From: Spirosoma terrae
GTDB lineage: Bacteria > Bacteroidota > Bacteroidia > Cytophagales > Spirosomataceae
Direction of reading: 5' to 3'
Assembly: GCF_010435915.1 (NCBI RefSeq)
Contig: NZ_JAAFZH010000003.1
Coordinates: 124,001 to 188,000, forward strand
DNA: 64,000 nucleotides
Positions 42,722-52,206 of the stretch are shown here, in pieces. The translations under genes were made by a program, and so were the position numbers. Position 1 is the stretch's first letter; each line of letters starts with the position of its first letter. A model generated the notes under the pieces. That model saw only the letters and a program-made list of their open reading frames with translations. It was not told where the DNA came from and ran no database searches.

Positions 42722-43813
42722 TCAGTGTTTTAGCCGGGTAAGCCGATCAATATCCAGTAATGTAATCTGACTGCCTGAAAGCTCCAGCATCCCTTCGGCC
42801 CGTAAATCACTCAATACCCGGATCACGGTTTCGGAAGAAGCCCCTACTAATTGAGACCAGTTCTCCCGCGATAACGTCATGGATAAGGAGCGCTTACCAC
42901 TCGACGGTTCGTTGGGGGGCAGCTTTGTGGGCATACGCTTCGATTCATCGGCCACGGAATAAAAGGTACGGTGAACTAGTAGCAAGGCCTCCGCAACCCG
43001 TTTCCGAACGGGTTGGTAAGCCAGTTTAAGCAAGCGTTCGTCGCGTTGATTCAATTCAGTCGCTAGCAGACGCATGAAGTAAGCGCCTATATCGAGGTGA
43101 TTAGCTACGAATGCCAGAAATTCGGCTTTGGGAAGGGTACAGATTTCCGCATCCAGTAGCACTTCGGCCGATTCGCCATGAGGGGTGCTTAGTATTAAAC
43201 CCGACAAGCCGACAAAATCGCCCTCACCTGATAAAGCGGTGATGAAGGCATTGCCGGAAACATCGGTTTTAAAATGCTTTACCTGGCCACTTCGAATATA
43301 AAAAAGATTTATCGGGGCATCCCCCTCTGTGAACAGAACTTGTTTCTTCGTGTAGCGAAGGGAAGAATAAGGAATTCCATCCGAATGCCGAAACGCGTCC
43401 AGAAAATCGGCTAGCCCTGGCTGATCGACATCCTGTCCTGTTTGCTCAGCTTTTTTCAGTCGAAGTTCGACAGCCGCTAGCAGGTCAATGTCGTCGATTG
43501 GCTTGGTCAGATAGTCGTCGGCACCTAGGTTCATGCCATTACGGATGTGGGCAGGGTCAACTTTTGCCGTCAGAAAAATAAAAGGTATCCGGGCGGTAGC
43601 TGGATCTTTGGTCAGAATATGTAAGACGCCATAACCATCCAGCCCGGGCATCAGGATATCGCATAAAATCAAATCAGGTCTGGCAGATCGGGCAAACTCA
43701 ACGCCTTGCCTGCCATCAGTAGCCTGAACAACATGGTACCGGGCCATTTGCAACATCTCGGCAATGTTTTCACGGACTTCCTGTTTGTCTTCGATGACCA
43801 AAATGGTTTTCAT
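42722..43813 (-). CDS. Receiver-Crp/Fnr fusion transcription regulator
   Basis: 363 residues. Receiver at 1-120 (LVIEDKQEVREN, LILCDILMPGLDGYGVL with the phospho-acceptor Asp, FLTAK, DDYLTKPID). A cyclic-nucleotide-binding-type beta roll follows at 150-265 (VLFTEGDAPINLFYIRSGQV; GEGDFVGLSGLIL), then a Crp-type helix-turn-helix at 285-363 (LSRENWSQLVGASSETVIRV, then LSDLRAEG). It is 5 nt downstream of the histidine kinase gene, its likely phosphate donor. A Crp-type output controlled by a receiver is less common than OmpR or NarL outputs. Confidence 0.92.
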   Translation of the reverse strand: MKTILVIEDKQEVRENIAEMLQMARYHVVQATDGRQGVEFARSARPDLILCDILMPGLDGYGVLHILTKDPATARIPFIFLTAKVDPAHIRNGMNLGADDYLTKPIDDIDLLAAVELRLKKAEQTGQDVDQPGLADFLDAFRHSDGIPYSSLRYTKKQVLFTEGDAPINLFYIRSGQVKHFKTDVSGNAFITALSGEGDFVGLSGLILSTPHGESAEVLLDAEICTLPKAEFLAFVANHLDIGAYFMRLLATELNQRDERLLKLAYQPVRKRVAEALLLVHRTFYSVADESKRMPTKLPPNEPSSGKRSLSMTLSRENWSQLVGASSETVIRVLSDLRAEGMLELSGSQITLLDIDRLTRLKH

Positions 43814-43818
43814 GCTAG

Positions 43819-44778
43819 CTAGTTTGTTAAAGGCAGTTGAACCGTGAAGGTAGTTCCCTGGCCTACCTGGCTCGTAAAGGTTATTGATCCCCCTAGCAAT
43901 TCCGCATAGCGTTTAGCCAAGTATAGTCCCAGGCCTGTACCCTGAATGGGCACGGCGTTACGAGCACGAAAAAAATGACTAAATAGCTTGTCTTTATCCG
44001 CATCAGGAATACCAATACCCTGATCGGAGACCGTAAAGATAGCGTGGTTGTGTTGAGTAGCGCTAACCAACCGAATATCTGTATCCTCAGAAGAATACTT
44101 GCTCGCATTGATTAGTAGATTAATCAGGATATTTTTGAGAAGCTGACCATCCAGATTAAGCCATAAAGGCCCTGTTTGCGGAAGGTAATGAAACCGCTGC
44201 CTGGGTTTTGCCATGGTCTCCACACTGGTGATCGCTTTCTGACAAAGAGCGGTAATCTCCAACGGCAGGTCATTAGACCCTACGGCATTCTGATCGATCT
44301 GACTGATGCTCAGAAAATCATTGAGCATACTGGTTAAACTATTCACTGCAGCTTTAATGCGTTGTATATGACGCTCCCGATTAGCGCCCTCCTCAGGAGC
44401 GCTATACTGGCTAATAAGCGAAGCTGAAGACAAAATGGTCATCATCGGGGTGCGAAACTCATGGGAGGCCAGTGTAATAAAGTTTGATTTCAATTCATTC
44501 AGCTCGCGCTCCCGAACGAGCAGCTTGCTTTGTTCTGCTTCGACATGACGATGCCTTGCAACCACATCCTGCGCTTGCTGCAGGGCGGATTGGACAAGAT
44601 CCAGTTCCTGCCTGCAGTCGGCTACCTGCTGAAGCAGTTGCTGATAAGTCTGTTCGAGTTGAGATAGGTGCTGATTCTCTTCGTTATCACCCCCGATTTG
44701 TTCTGTGTTTAGGTCGTTCATCGTTGCTATTAATATAGGAGGCTTTTCAGGCGAAGCGAATCCAATCGACTGTGACAC
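43819..44778 (-). CDS. Soluble sensor histidine kinase
   Basis: 319 residues from the ATG at 44778; a second ATG at 44721 (MNDLNTEQIGG) is just as good. No membrane helix and no recognisable sensor domain: the first 100 residues are a Gln/Glu-rich coiled coil (HLSQLEQTYQQLLQQVADCR). H-box ITLASHEFRTPMM near 101-113, N-box ILINLLINASKYS, G-boxes DQGIGIPD and GTGLGLYLAKR. Makes an operon with the REC-Crp regulator. The signal is probably brought by a partner protein through the coiled coil. Confidence 0.9.
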   Translation of the reverse strand: MSQSIGFASPEKPPILIATMNDLNTEQIGGDNEENQHLSQLEQTYQQLLQQVADCRQELDLVQSALQQAQDVVARHRHVEAEQSKLLVRERELNELKSNFITLASHEFRTPMMTILSSASLISQYSAPEEGANRERHIQRIKAAVNSLTSMLNDFLSISQIDQNAVGSNDLPLEITALCQKAITSVETMAKPRQRFHYLPQTGPLWLNLDGQLLKNILINLLINASKYSSEDTDIRLVSATQHNHAIFTVSDQGIGIPDADKDKLFSHFFRARNAVPIQGTGLGLYLAKRYAELLGGSITFTSQVGQGTTFTVQLPLTN

Positions 44779-44984
44779 GAATGGTAAACGGAGAGAAGGG
44801 GTACTTTTGTTTGAGGCAAACCGACATTACTTAATCCGCGCAGGTAAGCATAAAGCGATTAACGTAACTAAATTTAATGGTATACAAGTTAAACAAAAAG
44901 GCTATATAAACGGTAGCCACTAGTTGGCATCAGTTAACCTCAAGTGTGATACACTTAACACATTTGGCTTAGGATTGATCCTTA

Positions 44985-45671
44985 TTGTGTCTGCCCATTC
45001 ATCAACGTGATGAGCTTTGCACGAATAGCCTCTCGGGTCAATATTTCTATACAACTAGTAGCTATCTCGCTGAAAAAGAGGTTTTTGCAAGCAACCTCGT
45101 CAGCTCGTCCTGGCTGCATATTGCCAGTCAATGGGATGAGATTTTGCGTTTGGTGGCCACGATCAAACTAGGCTACGCTAAAGCATCACTGCTTTTTAAG
45201 CGGCTTAATTCGTACGACCGACAGCATCCACTTTACCGGGCATTACGGGATTTAGGGCGTTTGTTCAAGACGGAGTATATTCTGCGTTATATCAACGATC
45301 CCCAGTTGAGGGAAACCGTTGAGGGAATTCTAACCCGCGTGGAACATGCCAATCGGTTTGCCAAAGCTGTCAATCTGGGCAATAATGACGAGTTTGACTG
45401 TGCTACGTATCAGGAACAATTAATTGCCGAGGGCTGTAAGCGTTTAATCATGAACGCCATCAATTATTGGAATCTCTTGTACTTAAGTGAACAGCTTAAA
45501 CGTTGTGCGAATTCGGCGGAACGTAAGGTTTTATTGGAAGCCATTCTGCAAACCAACACCCACACCTGGCATCATGCCAATCTGCAAGGCGAGTATGATT
45601 TCAGCGACGATAGCCCCCTATCGACTATCTTTAAATTGCATGAGATACTCAGTGCCAGAACAGTAAAATAG
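44985..45671 (+). pseudogene. C-terminal remnant of a Tn3-family transposase
   Basis: 228 residues. From about residue 49 the sequence follows the end of Tn3 transposases: QWDEILRLVATIKLGYAKAS, LNSYDRQHPLYRALRDLGRL, the final catalytic-Glu region RVEHANRFAKAVNLGNNDEF and IMNAINYWNLLYLSEQL. Full-length proteins have nearly 1000 residues; the N-terminal DNA-binding part and the two aspartate motifs are missing, and the first 48 residues contain only weak similarity. No 38-bp Tn3 end repeat was seen. It marks the right edge of the island. Confidence 0.8.
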
Positions 45672-45745
45672 ATCCGTAAAATGAACGTGACGAATTTGCT
45701 TCCTTTTTTTAGATTTACCCGAGAGGGGTTGGGGGTGAGGGGAAA

Positions 45746-47791
45746 CTACCAGATTTTTGCCTGATCGATTTCTGGTTTGTATAATTTCTGACCTGGTTTT
45801 ACGTCAAAAGCCCGGTAGAATGGTTCGAAATTGGTGAGCGGGCCATTGACCCGGAATTTGGCAGGAGAGTGTGGGTCCGTTGAAATGCCTGCCCGCTCCG
45901 TTTCGTCACGAACCTTAATTCGCCATACCTGCGCAAAACCAAGAAAAAATCGCTGATCGGGTGTGAATCCATCGATTTTTTCGGTGCTCTGGCCTTCTTT
46001 GGTCAGCTTAAATGCCTGATAAGCAAGGGTGATCCCGCCCAGGTCGGCCAGGTTTTCGCCCAGTGTCAGTTGACCGTTCAGGTGCAGATTGTCCAGAACT
46101 GTGTAGTTATTGTACTGATTAACAACGGCCTGTGTTTTGGTCTTAAACCGTTCCGCATCCTGTTTGGTCCACCAGTCTCGCAGATTGCCGTTGGCATCGT
46201 ATTGTCGGCCCTGATCATCGAATAAATGCGTCATTTCGTGGCCAATTACCATGCCAATACCGCCATAGTTGATGGCATCATCGGCATCTTTATCGAAGAA
46301 GGGAAATTGCAGAATACCGGCTGGGAAAACCACTTCATTATTGGTGGGGTTGGCATACGCATTGACAGTGGGCGGAGTCATGCCCCACTCGGTACGGTCA
46401 ACAGGGCGATTGATTTTTGCGAAATCCTCTTTGTAATGGTGTTTGCGGGCGCGCTGAACATTACCGTAAAAATCGTCACGCTTAATATCTACGTCAGAAT
46501 AATCTTTCCACTTATCGGGGTAGCCGATCTTCTTAACAAACTTATCCAGCTTCGTAAGGGCTACTGTTTTAGTTTCAGGGGCCATCCAGTCGAGCTTTTC
46601 GATACGTTCCCGGTACACCTTCTGGAGGTTATCGACCAGGGTTAACATGCGTTCTTTCGCTTCTGCCGGGAAATATTTCTTTACCCACAATTGCCCCAGC
46701 GCTTCTCCTAACGCTCCGTCCGTCCGGTCGGCAATACGTTTCCAGCGTTCGGGAAGCTGTGGCTGTCCGTACAGCGTTTTTGCGTTGAAATCGAAGCTGG
46801 CTTGTTCAAACTCTTTGCTGAGTAGACTTGCGTTACGATCCAATAAATCGAACACCAGTCTGTCTTTTAACAGGCTGATAGGAACGGTGGGTAGTATTTT
46901 GTCCAGTGCCCGATAGTAGCCCGGCTGACCAATCAGAACCGTATCGATACGTTCCAGCTGCATGATGTTTAGCAGCGTTCGCCAGTTCAGATTGGGCATC
47001 TGCTTCGTTAAATCGGCGACGGCAAACTTATTATAGTTAGCAACCGGGTCGCGTAGTTCGACTGGCGCTTTGTGTGCTTTAGCCAGCTGAGTCTCAAACT
47101 CCAGAATGGCATCGGCTTTGGTACGGGCAGAAACAGAGTCAACGCCAACCATCGTAAACAGCTTTGCTACGTAGGCAACAAAAGCGGATCGAATTTTTTT
47201 TGTCGCTTCGTCGGTGCGGGTATAATAGTCTTTTTCGGGAAGCGACAACCCAGCCTGGCTGAAATTGATGCGGTTAATGGAGCTTTGACGATCATCGGCT
47301 CCCACATAGAAACCAATAAAATCTCCGCCTGGTCCCGACTCGTCGGCAGCGATATACTGCAGGAATTGTTTGTAGTTGGTCAGTGCCGCGATTTTGGCAA
47401 GCTCGGTCTTGACTGGTTCGTAGCCTAACTTTTGAATGGTAGCCGTATCCATACCGCTGGCATAGAAATCCCCGACTTTCTGCTCTACGCTACCTGATTT
47501 AGCATCCGATTTGGCCGCTTCTTCCAGAATGGAGCGTGTCTTTTTCTGATTGTCTTCATAAATCTGATAGAACGATCCCCAACCAGTTTGATCGTCGGGT
47601 ATTTTGGTTTTGCGGACCCAATTGCCATTCGCATACGTAAAGAAATCGTTGCCGGGGGCTACCGTAGTATCCATCCCAGATTTATCAAAGAAAGAGGTGT
47701 GGGCTGGCGTTTCATCACTTTCTTTCTTCTGGCAGGCAGTAGTGGTTAGCAGGCAGATACCAATAATAAAAACCGGATTAATTCGTAACAT
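45746..47791 (-). CDS. M13 family zinc metallopeptidase (neprilysin/PepO type), lipoprotein
   Basis: The start at 47791 gives MLRINPVFIIGICLLTTTAC, a lipoprotein signal with the lipobox cysteine at 20; an upstream ATG at 47911 would put 40 residues in front and hide it. About 681 residues. DTTVAPGNDFFTYANGNWVR is the M13 entry motif; NAYANPTNNEVVFPAGILQF, the zinc site VIGHEMTHLFDDQGRQYD and the third ligand in LGENLADLGG are all intact. Cuts short peptides in the periplasm or at the surface. Single gene, divergent from the DUF4920 gene. Confidence 0.93.
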   Translation of the reverse strand: MLRINPVFIIGICLLTTTACQKKESDETPAHTSFFDKSGMDTTVAPGNDFFTYANGNWVRKTKIPDDQTGWGSFYQIYEDNQKKTRSILEEAAKSDAKSGSVEQKVGDFYASGMDTATIQKLGYEPVKTELAKIAALTNYKQFLQYIAADESGPGGDFIGFYVGADDRQSSINRINFSQAGLSLPEKDYYTRTDEATKKIRSAFVAYVAKLFTMVGVDSVSARTKADAILEFETQLAKAHKAPVELRDPVANYNKFAVADLTKQMPNLNWRTLLNIMQLERIDTVLIGQPGYYRALDKILPTVPISLLKDRLVFDLLDRNASLLSKEFEQASFDFNAKTLYGQPQLPERWKRIADRTDGALGEALGQLWVKKYFPAEAKERMLTLVDNLQKVYRERIEKLDWMAPETKTVALTKLDKFVKKIGYPDKWKDYSDVDIKRDDFYGNVQRARKHHYKEDFAKINRPVDRTEWGMTPPTVNAYANPTNNEVVFPAGILQFPFFDKDADDAINYGGIGMVIGHEMTHLFDDQGRQYDANGNLRDWWTKQDAERFKTKTQAVVNQYNNYTVLDNLHLNGQLTLGENLADLGGITLAYQAFKLTKEGQSTEKIDGFTPDQRFFLGFAQVWRIKVRDETERAGISTDPHSPAKFRVNGPLTNFEPFYRAFDVKPGQKLYKPEIDQAKIW

Positions 47792-48012
47792 CTGTGTTCG
47801 TTGTAAGTGAAAGTATTGGTCGGTATGTGTTGAAAAGCAACTAGTTTGGCGTATTTTTTTGAACGCAAGCCAAAAATAACTGCCTATATTTTTTATTGAT
47901 CTACCTAGCATAAAGCTGAATCATAAAAAACTTACTAATCTACTGGGCCCGTCTGGTGCTGACAACGAAAGCCGGATAGAAAGCCTTGGCGCAGAAGCCC
48001 GAATCTTTGTTT

Positions 48013-48032
48013 TATCTTTGTCTATACGTTTG
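48013..48032 (+). promoter_or_regulatory. Two candidate -7 boxes for the DUF4920 gene
   Basis: TATCTTTG at 48013-48020 and TACGTTTG at 48025-48032 both fit the consensus TAnnTTTG, 16-36 nt before the start at 48049. The first leaves a 5' leader of about 23 nt and is the likelier one. Confidence 0.4.
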
Positions 48033-48048
48033 ACAACAATCTATTACC

Positions 48049-48504
48049 ATGAAAAAACTGTTCATTGTCGGTTTACTCGTGACTGCCTCTATGGGGGCAT
48101 TTGCACAAGGTGAAATTAGTTACCACGGGAAAAAAATTACGGATAATAACGCTATCCATGCCACGCAACTAACAACTAAAATGGGCGATAAAAAAGAAAT
48201 GCCCGCTAAAGTTGAAGGGACAGTAGAGTCGGTCTGTAAGGTGAAAGGATGCTGGATGAAAGTGAAAACTACAGACGGCCAAACTATGCGCGTTACGTTC
48301 AAGGACTATGGTTTTTTTGTACCGAAAGATATCGTTGGCAAAACCGTTGTTTTTGAAGGGATTGCCGAAAGTACCCTTACGCCCGTAGCTGATCTGAAGC
48401 ACTTTGCCCAGGACGCTGGTAAATCGAAAGAAGAAATCGAAAAAATTACGGAGCCGGAAAAGGCAGTTACGTTTGTTGCCGACGGCGTTATCGTAAAAAG
48501 ATAA
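48049..48504 (+). CDS. DUF4920 domain secreted protein
   Basis: 151 residues with a signal peptide (MKKLFIVGLLVTASMGAFA, then Q). KVEGTVESVCKVKGCWMKVK and FKDYGFFVPKDIVGKTVVFE, with Cys in 'VCKVKGCW', are the hallmark of DUF4920, a small OB-like periplasmic family of Bacteroidota that may bind a metal through the two cysteines. Function unknown. A lipoprotein gene follows 45 nt downstream, probably in the same transcript. Confidence 0.9.
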   Translation: MKKLFIVGLLVTASMGAFAQGEISYHGKKITDNNAIHATQLTTKMGDKKEMPAKVEGTVESVCKVKGCWMKVKTTDGQTMRVTFKDYGFFVPKDIVGKTVVFEGIAESTLTPVADLKHFAQDAGKSKEEIEKITEPEKAVTFVADGVIVKR

Positions 48505-48549
48505 GCACATAATCCAACCGTTTTGCGAGCAGACGAATCCTTATCAAAA

Positions 48550-48999
48550 ATGCTAAAGGATATGCTGAGTTTCACAAAACAGATTGCAGGTGTATGTATT
48601 ATTGGATCGGTGCTTTTTGCTGCTTGCCGGTCATCTGATTCAGGGAAAATGCCGTCCGATCAGGTGTCGCTTGGGCTACATCAGTCGGCTCGGGTCGGCG
48701 CAGACGTAGCGGTTCGGGCTGATTCTATTCAGGATAGCCGGTGCCCACTGGATGCTAATTGCATTTGGGCGGGTCAGGCAAAAGTGAAATTACATCTGTC
48801 GAAAGATACGGATTCAACATCGGTTGGGCTGATTCTGGAACCTGGTGCGAGTAAAGATCCCGCTAAACGCAAAGATTCGACCAATGTTACGTTAGCTGGA
48901 TCGGCCTATAAAGTGATTTTGCGCGAGGTGACTCCGTACCCAAGCCGAGCCACTGAAGGCCAACCGCAAACGGCTGTTGTGCAGGTTACCAAATTATAA
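48550..48999 (+). CDS. Hypothetical lipoprotein
   Basis: Start set at the ATG at 48550 rather than the TTG at 48523. About 149 residues; the signal peptide ends FTKQIAGVCIIGSVLFAAC with the lipobox cysteine near 26. DSRCPLDANCIWAGQAKVKL is a motif seen in many small Bacteroidota lipoproteins of unknown role, and the rest is beta-rich. A terminator follows. Confidence 0.75.
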   Translation: MLKDMLSFTKQIAGVCIIGSVLFAACRSSDSGKMPSDQVSLGLHQSARVGADVAVRADSIQDSRCPLDANCIWAGQAKVKLHLSKDTDSTSVGLILEPGASKDPAKRKDSTNVTLAGSAYKVILREVTPYPSRATEGQPQTAVVQVTKL

Positions 49000-49030
49000 A
49001 AGTTGTTCGGTGTCTTTTTTGTAGATTGAG

Positions 49031-49059
49031 GGCTGCAACGTACTGTTGCGGCCTTTTTT
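49031..49059 (+). terminator. Terminator of the DUF4920/lipoprotein pair
   Basis: Arms 49031-49039 and 49045-49053 pair over 9 bp with one wobble, followed by six T. Confidence 0.85.
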
Positions 49060-49080
49060 GTACCCAACCAACAATCATTT

Positions 49081-50361
49081 ATGAGAAAAGTATACTTGCT
49101 GGCGGGGCTGTCGCTGCTGGCGGCTCCTCTGTTTGCCCAGCGCACCCTTATTCACTGCGGAAATCTGTTTGATGGCGTCGGAAATTCGCTTCAGCCACAA
49201 ATGACCGTTGTGGTAGAAGGGAATAAAATCACCGCCGTACAAAAGGGCTATACAAACCCTGCCGGAAAGGACGTAGTAGTGGATTTAAAATCGAAGACGG
49301 TGCTACCCGGTTTGATCGATATGCACGTTCATTTGGAAAGTCAGACGCGTCGGGGCGGGGCTATCGATGGCTTCACCAAGAACGTGCCCGACGTAGCGTT
49401 TCAGTCGGCGCAATATGCCAAAGCAACCTTGCTGGCTGGTTTTACGACTGTTCGCGATCTGGGTGGTTCGGGTGTCAATGTATCGCTACGTAACGCCATC
49501 AATGCCGGTTTAGTGGAAGGCCCCCGCATTTTAACGGTCGGAAAAGCCATTGCTACCACCGGCGGCCATGCTGATCCGACGAATGGATACCGGAAAGACC
49601 TGATGGGCGATCCTGGTCCATTCGAAGGGGTAATCAACTCGCCGGAAGATGCTCGAAAAGCCGTACGTCAGCGTTACAAAGATGGCTCAGACCTGATTAA
49701 AATTACGGCCACTGGTGGCGTGTTGAGCAATGCGAAAGATGGATCAGGTCCGCAGTTTACGGAAGAAGAAGTAAAAGCCGTTGTGGAAGCCGCCAAAGAT
49801 TATGGCTTTGCCGTTGCGGCTCATGCGCACGGAGCTGAAGGAATGAAACGAGCCATTCGGGCGGGTGTACAGACGATTGAACACGGTACGTATATGGACG
49901 ATGAAGCCATTGAACTGTTCAAAAAATACGGTACGTACTACGTCCCTACGATTATTGCCGGAAAAACGGTAGCCGACTCAGCAAGGCATTTTGGGTATTA
50001 TCCGCCCTTGGTTGTTCCGAAGGCGCTGGCTACCGGACCTAAAATTCAGGCTACGTTTAGCAAGGCTTATAAAGCCGGTGTAAAAATTGCGTTTGGAACA
50101 GATGCGGGCGTGTTTATTCATGGCTACAATGCCAAAGAGTTTGAATATATGGTGGAAGCCGGTATGCCAGCCGTTGAAGCCGTTCAATCGGCGTTGATGA
50201 CCAATGCCAAATTGCTGGGTATGGATGCGCAGATTGGCTCTATAGAAACCGGTAAACTGGCAGATATTATTGCGGTGGGGGAGAACCCTGTTCAGAATAT
50301 CAAAACATTACAAGCCGTTCAGTTTGTAATGAAAGACGGCAAAGTCTATAAAAAGCCGTAA
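49081..50361 (+). CDS. Secreted amidohydrolase (Xaa-Pro dipeptidase / imidazolonepropionase-like)
   Basis: 426 residues with a signal peptide (MRKVYLLAGLSLLAAPLFA, then Q). Amidohydrolase metal ligands: GLIDMHVHLES near 79-89, the carboxylated lysine in SDLIKITATGG near 200, AAHAHGAEG near 240, IEHGTYMDD near 263 and GTDAGVFIHG near 340. The family cleaves cyclic or N-terminal amides in exported dipeptide-type substrates; the exact substrate cannot be read from sequence. Single gene, ended by a two-way hairpin. Confidence 0.9.
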   Translation: MRKVYLLAGLSLLAAPLFAQRTLIHCGNLFDGVGNSLQPQMTVVVEGNKITAVQKGYTNPAGKDVVVDLKSKTVLPGLIDMHVHLESQTRRGGAIDGFTKNVPDVAFQSAQYAKATLLAGFTTVRDLGGSGVNVSLRNAINAGLVEGPRILTVGKAIATTGGHADPTNGYRKDLMGDPGPFEGVINSPEDARKAVRQRYKDGSDLIKITATGGVLSNAKDGSGPQFTEEEVKAVVEAAKDYGFAVAAHAHGAEGMKRAIRAGVQTIEHGTYMDDEAIELFKKYGTYYVPTIIAGKTVADSARHFGYYPPLVVPKALATGPKIQATFSKAYKAGVKIAFGTDAGVFIHGYNAKEFEYMVEAGMPAVEAVQSALMTNAKLLGMDAQIGSIETGKLADIIAVGENPVQNIKTLQAVQFVMKDGKVYKKP

Positions 50362-50382
50362 CCAATCCATAATCAGTTCAAT

Positions 50383-50420
50383 TTATAAAACCACTTCGAA
50401 CCGCCGAAGTGGTTTTATAA
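50383..50420. terminator. 16-bp two-way hairpin
   Basis: Arms 50383-50398 and 50405-50420 pair perfectly around a 6-nt loop, A-rich on one side and T-rich on the other, between convergent genes. Confidence 0.8.
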
Positions 50421-50442
50421 TAAGCAGCAATTGGGTTAAAGA

Positions 50443-51303
50443 TCAGTTACTCTCGCTTTCCATGATCAACGCCGTAACGCGGTCGGGTTCTTCGTGTTGC
50501 ACCCAGTGCGTGGCATTTTCCAGATAAACCAATCGGCCATTATCGCACAGAGTAAGACTGAGCTGGGCCATTTCTACCTTTAAAAACGCGTCTTTAGCGC
50601 CCCAGATGATCAATGTTGGAACCGTAACCCGAACAGAAGGCTGGCGTTTCATGGGGCTTCTAAGTACGGCCCGGTACCAGTTAATCATAGCTGTACTAGC
50701 GCCCGTCTGTGCCCAGGCTTGCTGATAGTGCTGAATGTCCTCACGCGAAAACGTTCCTCGTCGGCTGCTACGTAGCGCCTGTTTAAGGAAACGCCAGTTG
50801 TTAAGCTGTACCAGGAATTCGGGTAATTTAGGTAATTGAAAGAAACCAATATACCAGCTACGTAGCATCTGGCCCAGATTCCTGCTGGCAAATTGCTTCA
50901 TCACAACCGGATGCGGTACGTTCAGAACAGTCAGCCGTTCGATACGGTCAGGATACGTAACGGCCGCCCACCAGGCTACGGCCGCTCCCCAGTCATGCCC
51001 AACAATTACGGCATTTTGCCGGCCTGCTGCGTCAATCAGGCCGATTATGTCGGCTACTAACGTATCCAGCGAATAGGCTGAGATTCCCGAAGGTTTATCA
51101 CTGAGATTATAGCCCCGCTGATCGGGTGCCCAAACGTAGTAACCCGCTTCGGCCAGCGCATCGATCTGGTGTCGCCAGCCATACCAGAACTCTGGGAAAC
51201 CATGAAGCAAAATCAGCAACGGACCATCGGCAGGACCCGCCTGAACAACATGAAGCCGAATACCATTTGTGGCGACATAAACACGTTGCCAGGAATCTTG
51301 CAT
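50443..51303 (-). CDS. Alpha/beta hydrolase, epoxide-hydrolase-like
   Basis: 286 residues. LILLHGFPEFWYGWRHQI near 30-47 holds the HGxP oxyanion motif, and VGHDWGAAVAWWAA near 100-113 an Asp nucleophile (Sm-x-Nu-x-Sm form with DW), the combination seen in soluble epoxide hydrolases and haloalkane dehalogenases. Acid in IIWGAKDAFL near 230 and His in ENATHWVQHEEPD near 262. Cap-domain tyrosines could not be placed with certainty, so the substrate stays open. Confidence 0.85.
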   Translation of the reverse strand: MQDSWQRVYVATNGIRLHVVQAGPADGPLLILLHGFPEFWYGWRHQIDALAEAGYYVWAPDQRGYNLSDKPSGISAYSLDTLVADIIGLIDAAGRQNAVIVGHDWGAAVAWWAAVTYPDRIERLTVLNVPHPVVMKQFASRNLGQMLRSWYIGFFQLPKLPEFLVQLNNWRFLKQALRSSRRGTFSREDIQHYQQAWAQTGASTAMINWYRAVLRSPMKRQPSVRVTVPTLIIWGAKDAFLKVEMAQLSLTLCDNGRLVYLENATHWVQHEEPDRVTALIMESESN

Positions 51304-51401
51304 GGCTTTAATGAATTAATGAGCAGAAACTTTACAAACCGGCAGGTAGGGTTTAGAGTTAGTAGAGGAACCAAGTCATTCTCATCTCCTTCACACATAC
51401 A

Positions 51402-52109
51402 ATGACATTTCTTGATAGTATTGTTCCGCTACTTACTCTGATTGTTCTTGAAATTATTTTAGGAATCGACAACATTATTTTCATTTCCATTCTGGCAGAT
51501 AAACTACCCGTCGATCAACGCGATAAACTACGTTATTGGGGGCTCGGTCTGGCTATGGTTATGCGTCTGGGATTGCTGGCGCTGATTGCCTGGATCATGC
51601 AACTGGATAAAACATTGTTCACCATCGCTGGTATTGACATGACGGGAAAAGGGCTGATTCTGATGGCGGGTGGTTTATTTCTGATCTATAAAAGCACGAA
51701 AGAAATCTACCACAAAGCTGAACTGGACGAAACCGCCGACGAGCCCAACACCACCAAGTCGACTTTTCGCGATTTATTGATTCAGGTATTGATTCTGGAT
51801 ATGGTGTTCTCTATCGATTCCATTATTACGGCCGTGGGCATGGTCAGCGAACTTTGGATCATGTATACGGCTGTTGTCGTTACAGTCGCCATTATGCTGA
51901 TAGCCTCCAAGCCGATCAGTGCCTTTATCAGCAAACATCCATCGTTTAAAATACTGGCGTTGTGTTTTCTGTTAATTATTGGCATGTCGCTGGTGGCCGA
52001 AGGGCTGCATTTTGAAATACCGAAAGGCTACATTTATTTCTCGATGGCTTTTGCTTTCTTAGTCGATATCATTCAAATGAAAACGGTTCGTCCGGCCAGC
52101 GGGAAATGA
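51402..52109 (+). CDS. TerC family integral membrane protein
   Basis: 235 residues with seven to eight membrane helices. LEIILGIDNIIFISILADKL near 16-35 and LIQVLILDMVFSIDSIITAV near 125-144 are the two TerC repeats with the charged 'GIDN/SID' positions in the membrane. Homologues (Alx, TerC) export or buffer manganese at the membrane, so a metal-handling role is likely. No riboswitch-like element was evident upstream. Divergent from the hydrolase gene. Confidence 0.93.
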   Translation: MTFLDSIVPLLTLIVLEIILGIDNIIFISILADKLPVDQRDKLRYWGLGLAMVMRLGLLALIAWIMQLDKTLFTIAGIDMTGKGLILMAGGLFLIYKSTKEIYHKAELDETADEPNTTKSTFRDLLIQVLILDMVFSIDSIITAVGMVSELWIMYTAVVVTVAIMLIASKPISAFISKHPSFKILALCFLLIIGMSLVAEGLHFEIPKGYIYFSMAFAFLVDIIQMKTVRPASGK

Positions 52110-52147
52110 GCCGTTTCGGTGTGAGCGTATCAGCGGGTGTATAAACA

Positions 52148-52177
52148 AAATTAGCCTCCAGTATTGGAGGCTAATTT
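52148..52177. terminator. 13-bp two-way hairpin
   Basis: Arms 52148-52160 and 52165-52177 pair perfectly around a 4-nt loop between the convergent terC-like gene and a secreted-protein gene. Confidence 0.8.
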
Positions 52178-52206
52178 GATTCCAGACAGCTATAAGAAAA
52201 ACAGTA

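Noticed and set aside
45718..45743. G-rich stretch with GGGG, GGGGG and GGGG runs as a G-quadruplex
   Set aside because: Only three clear runs of four or more G are present, and it lies in a 74-bp gap next to a transposase remnant; not convincing.
51310..51402. Manganese riboswitch (yybP-ykoY) in front of the TerC gene
   Set aside because: The leader is under 100 nt and shows no paired helices of that RNA.
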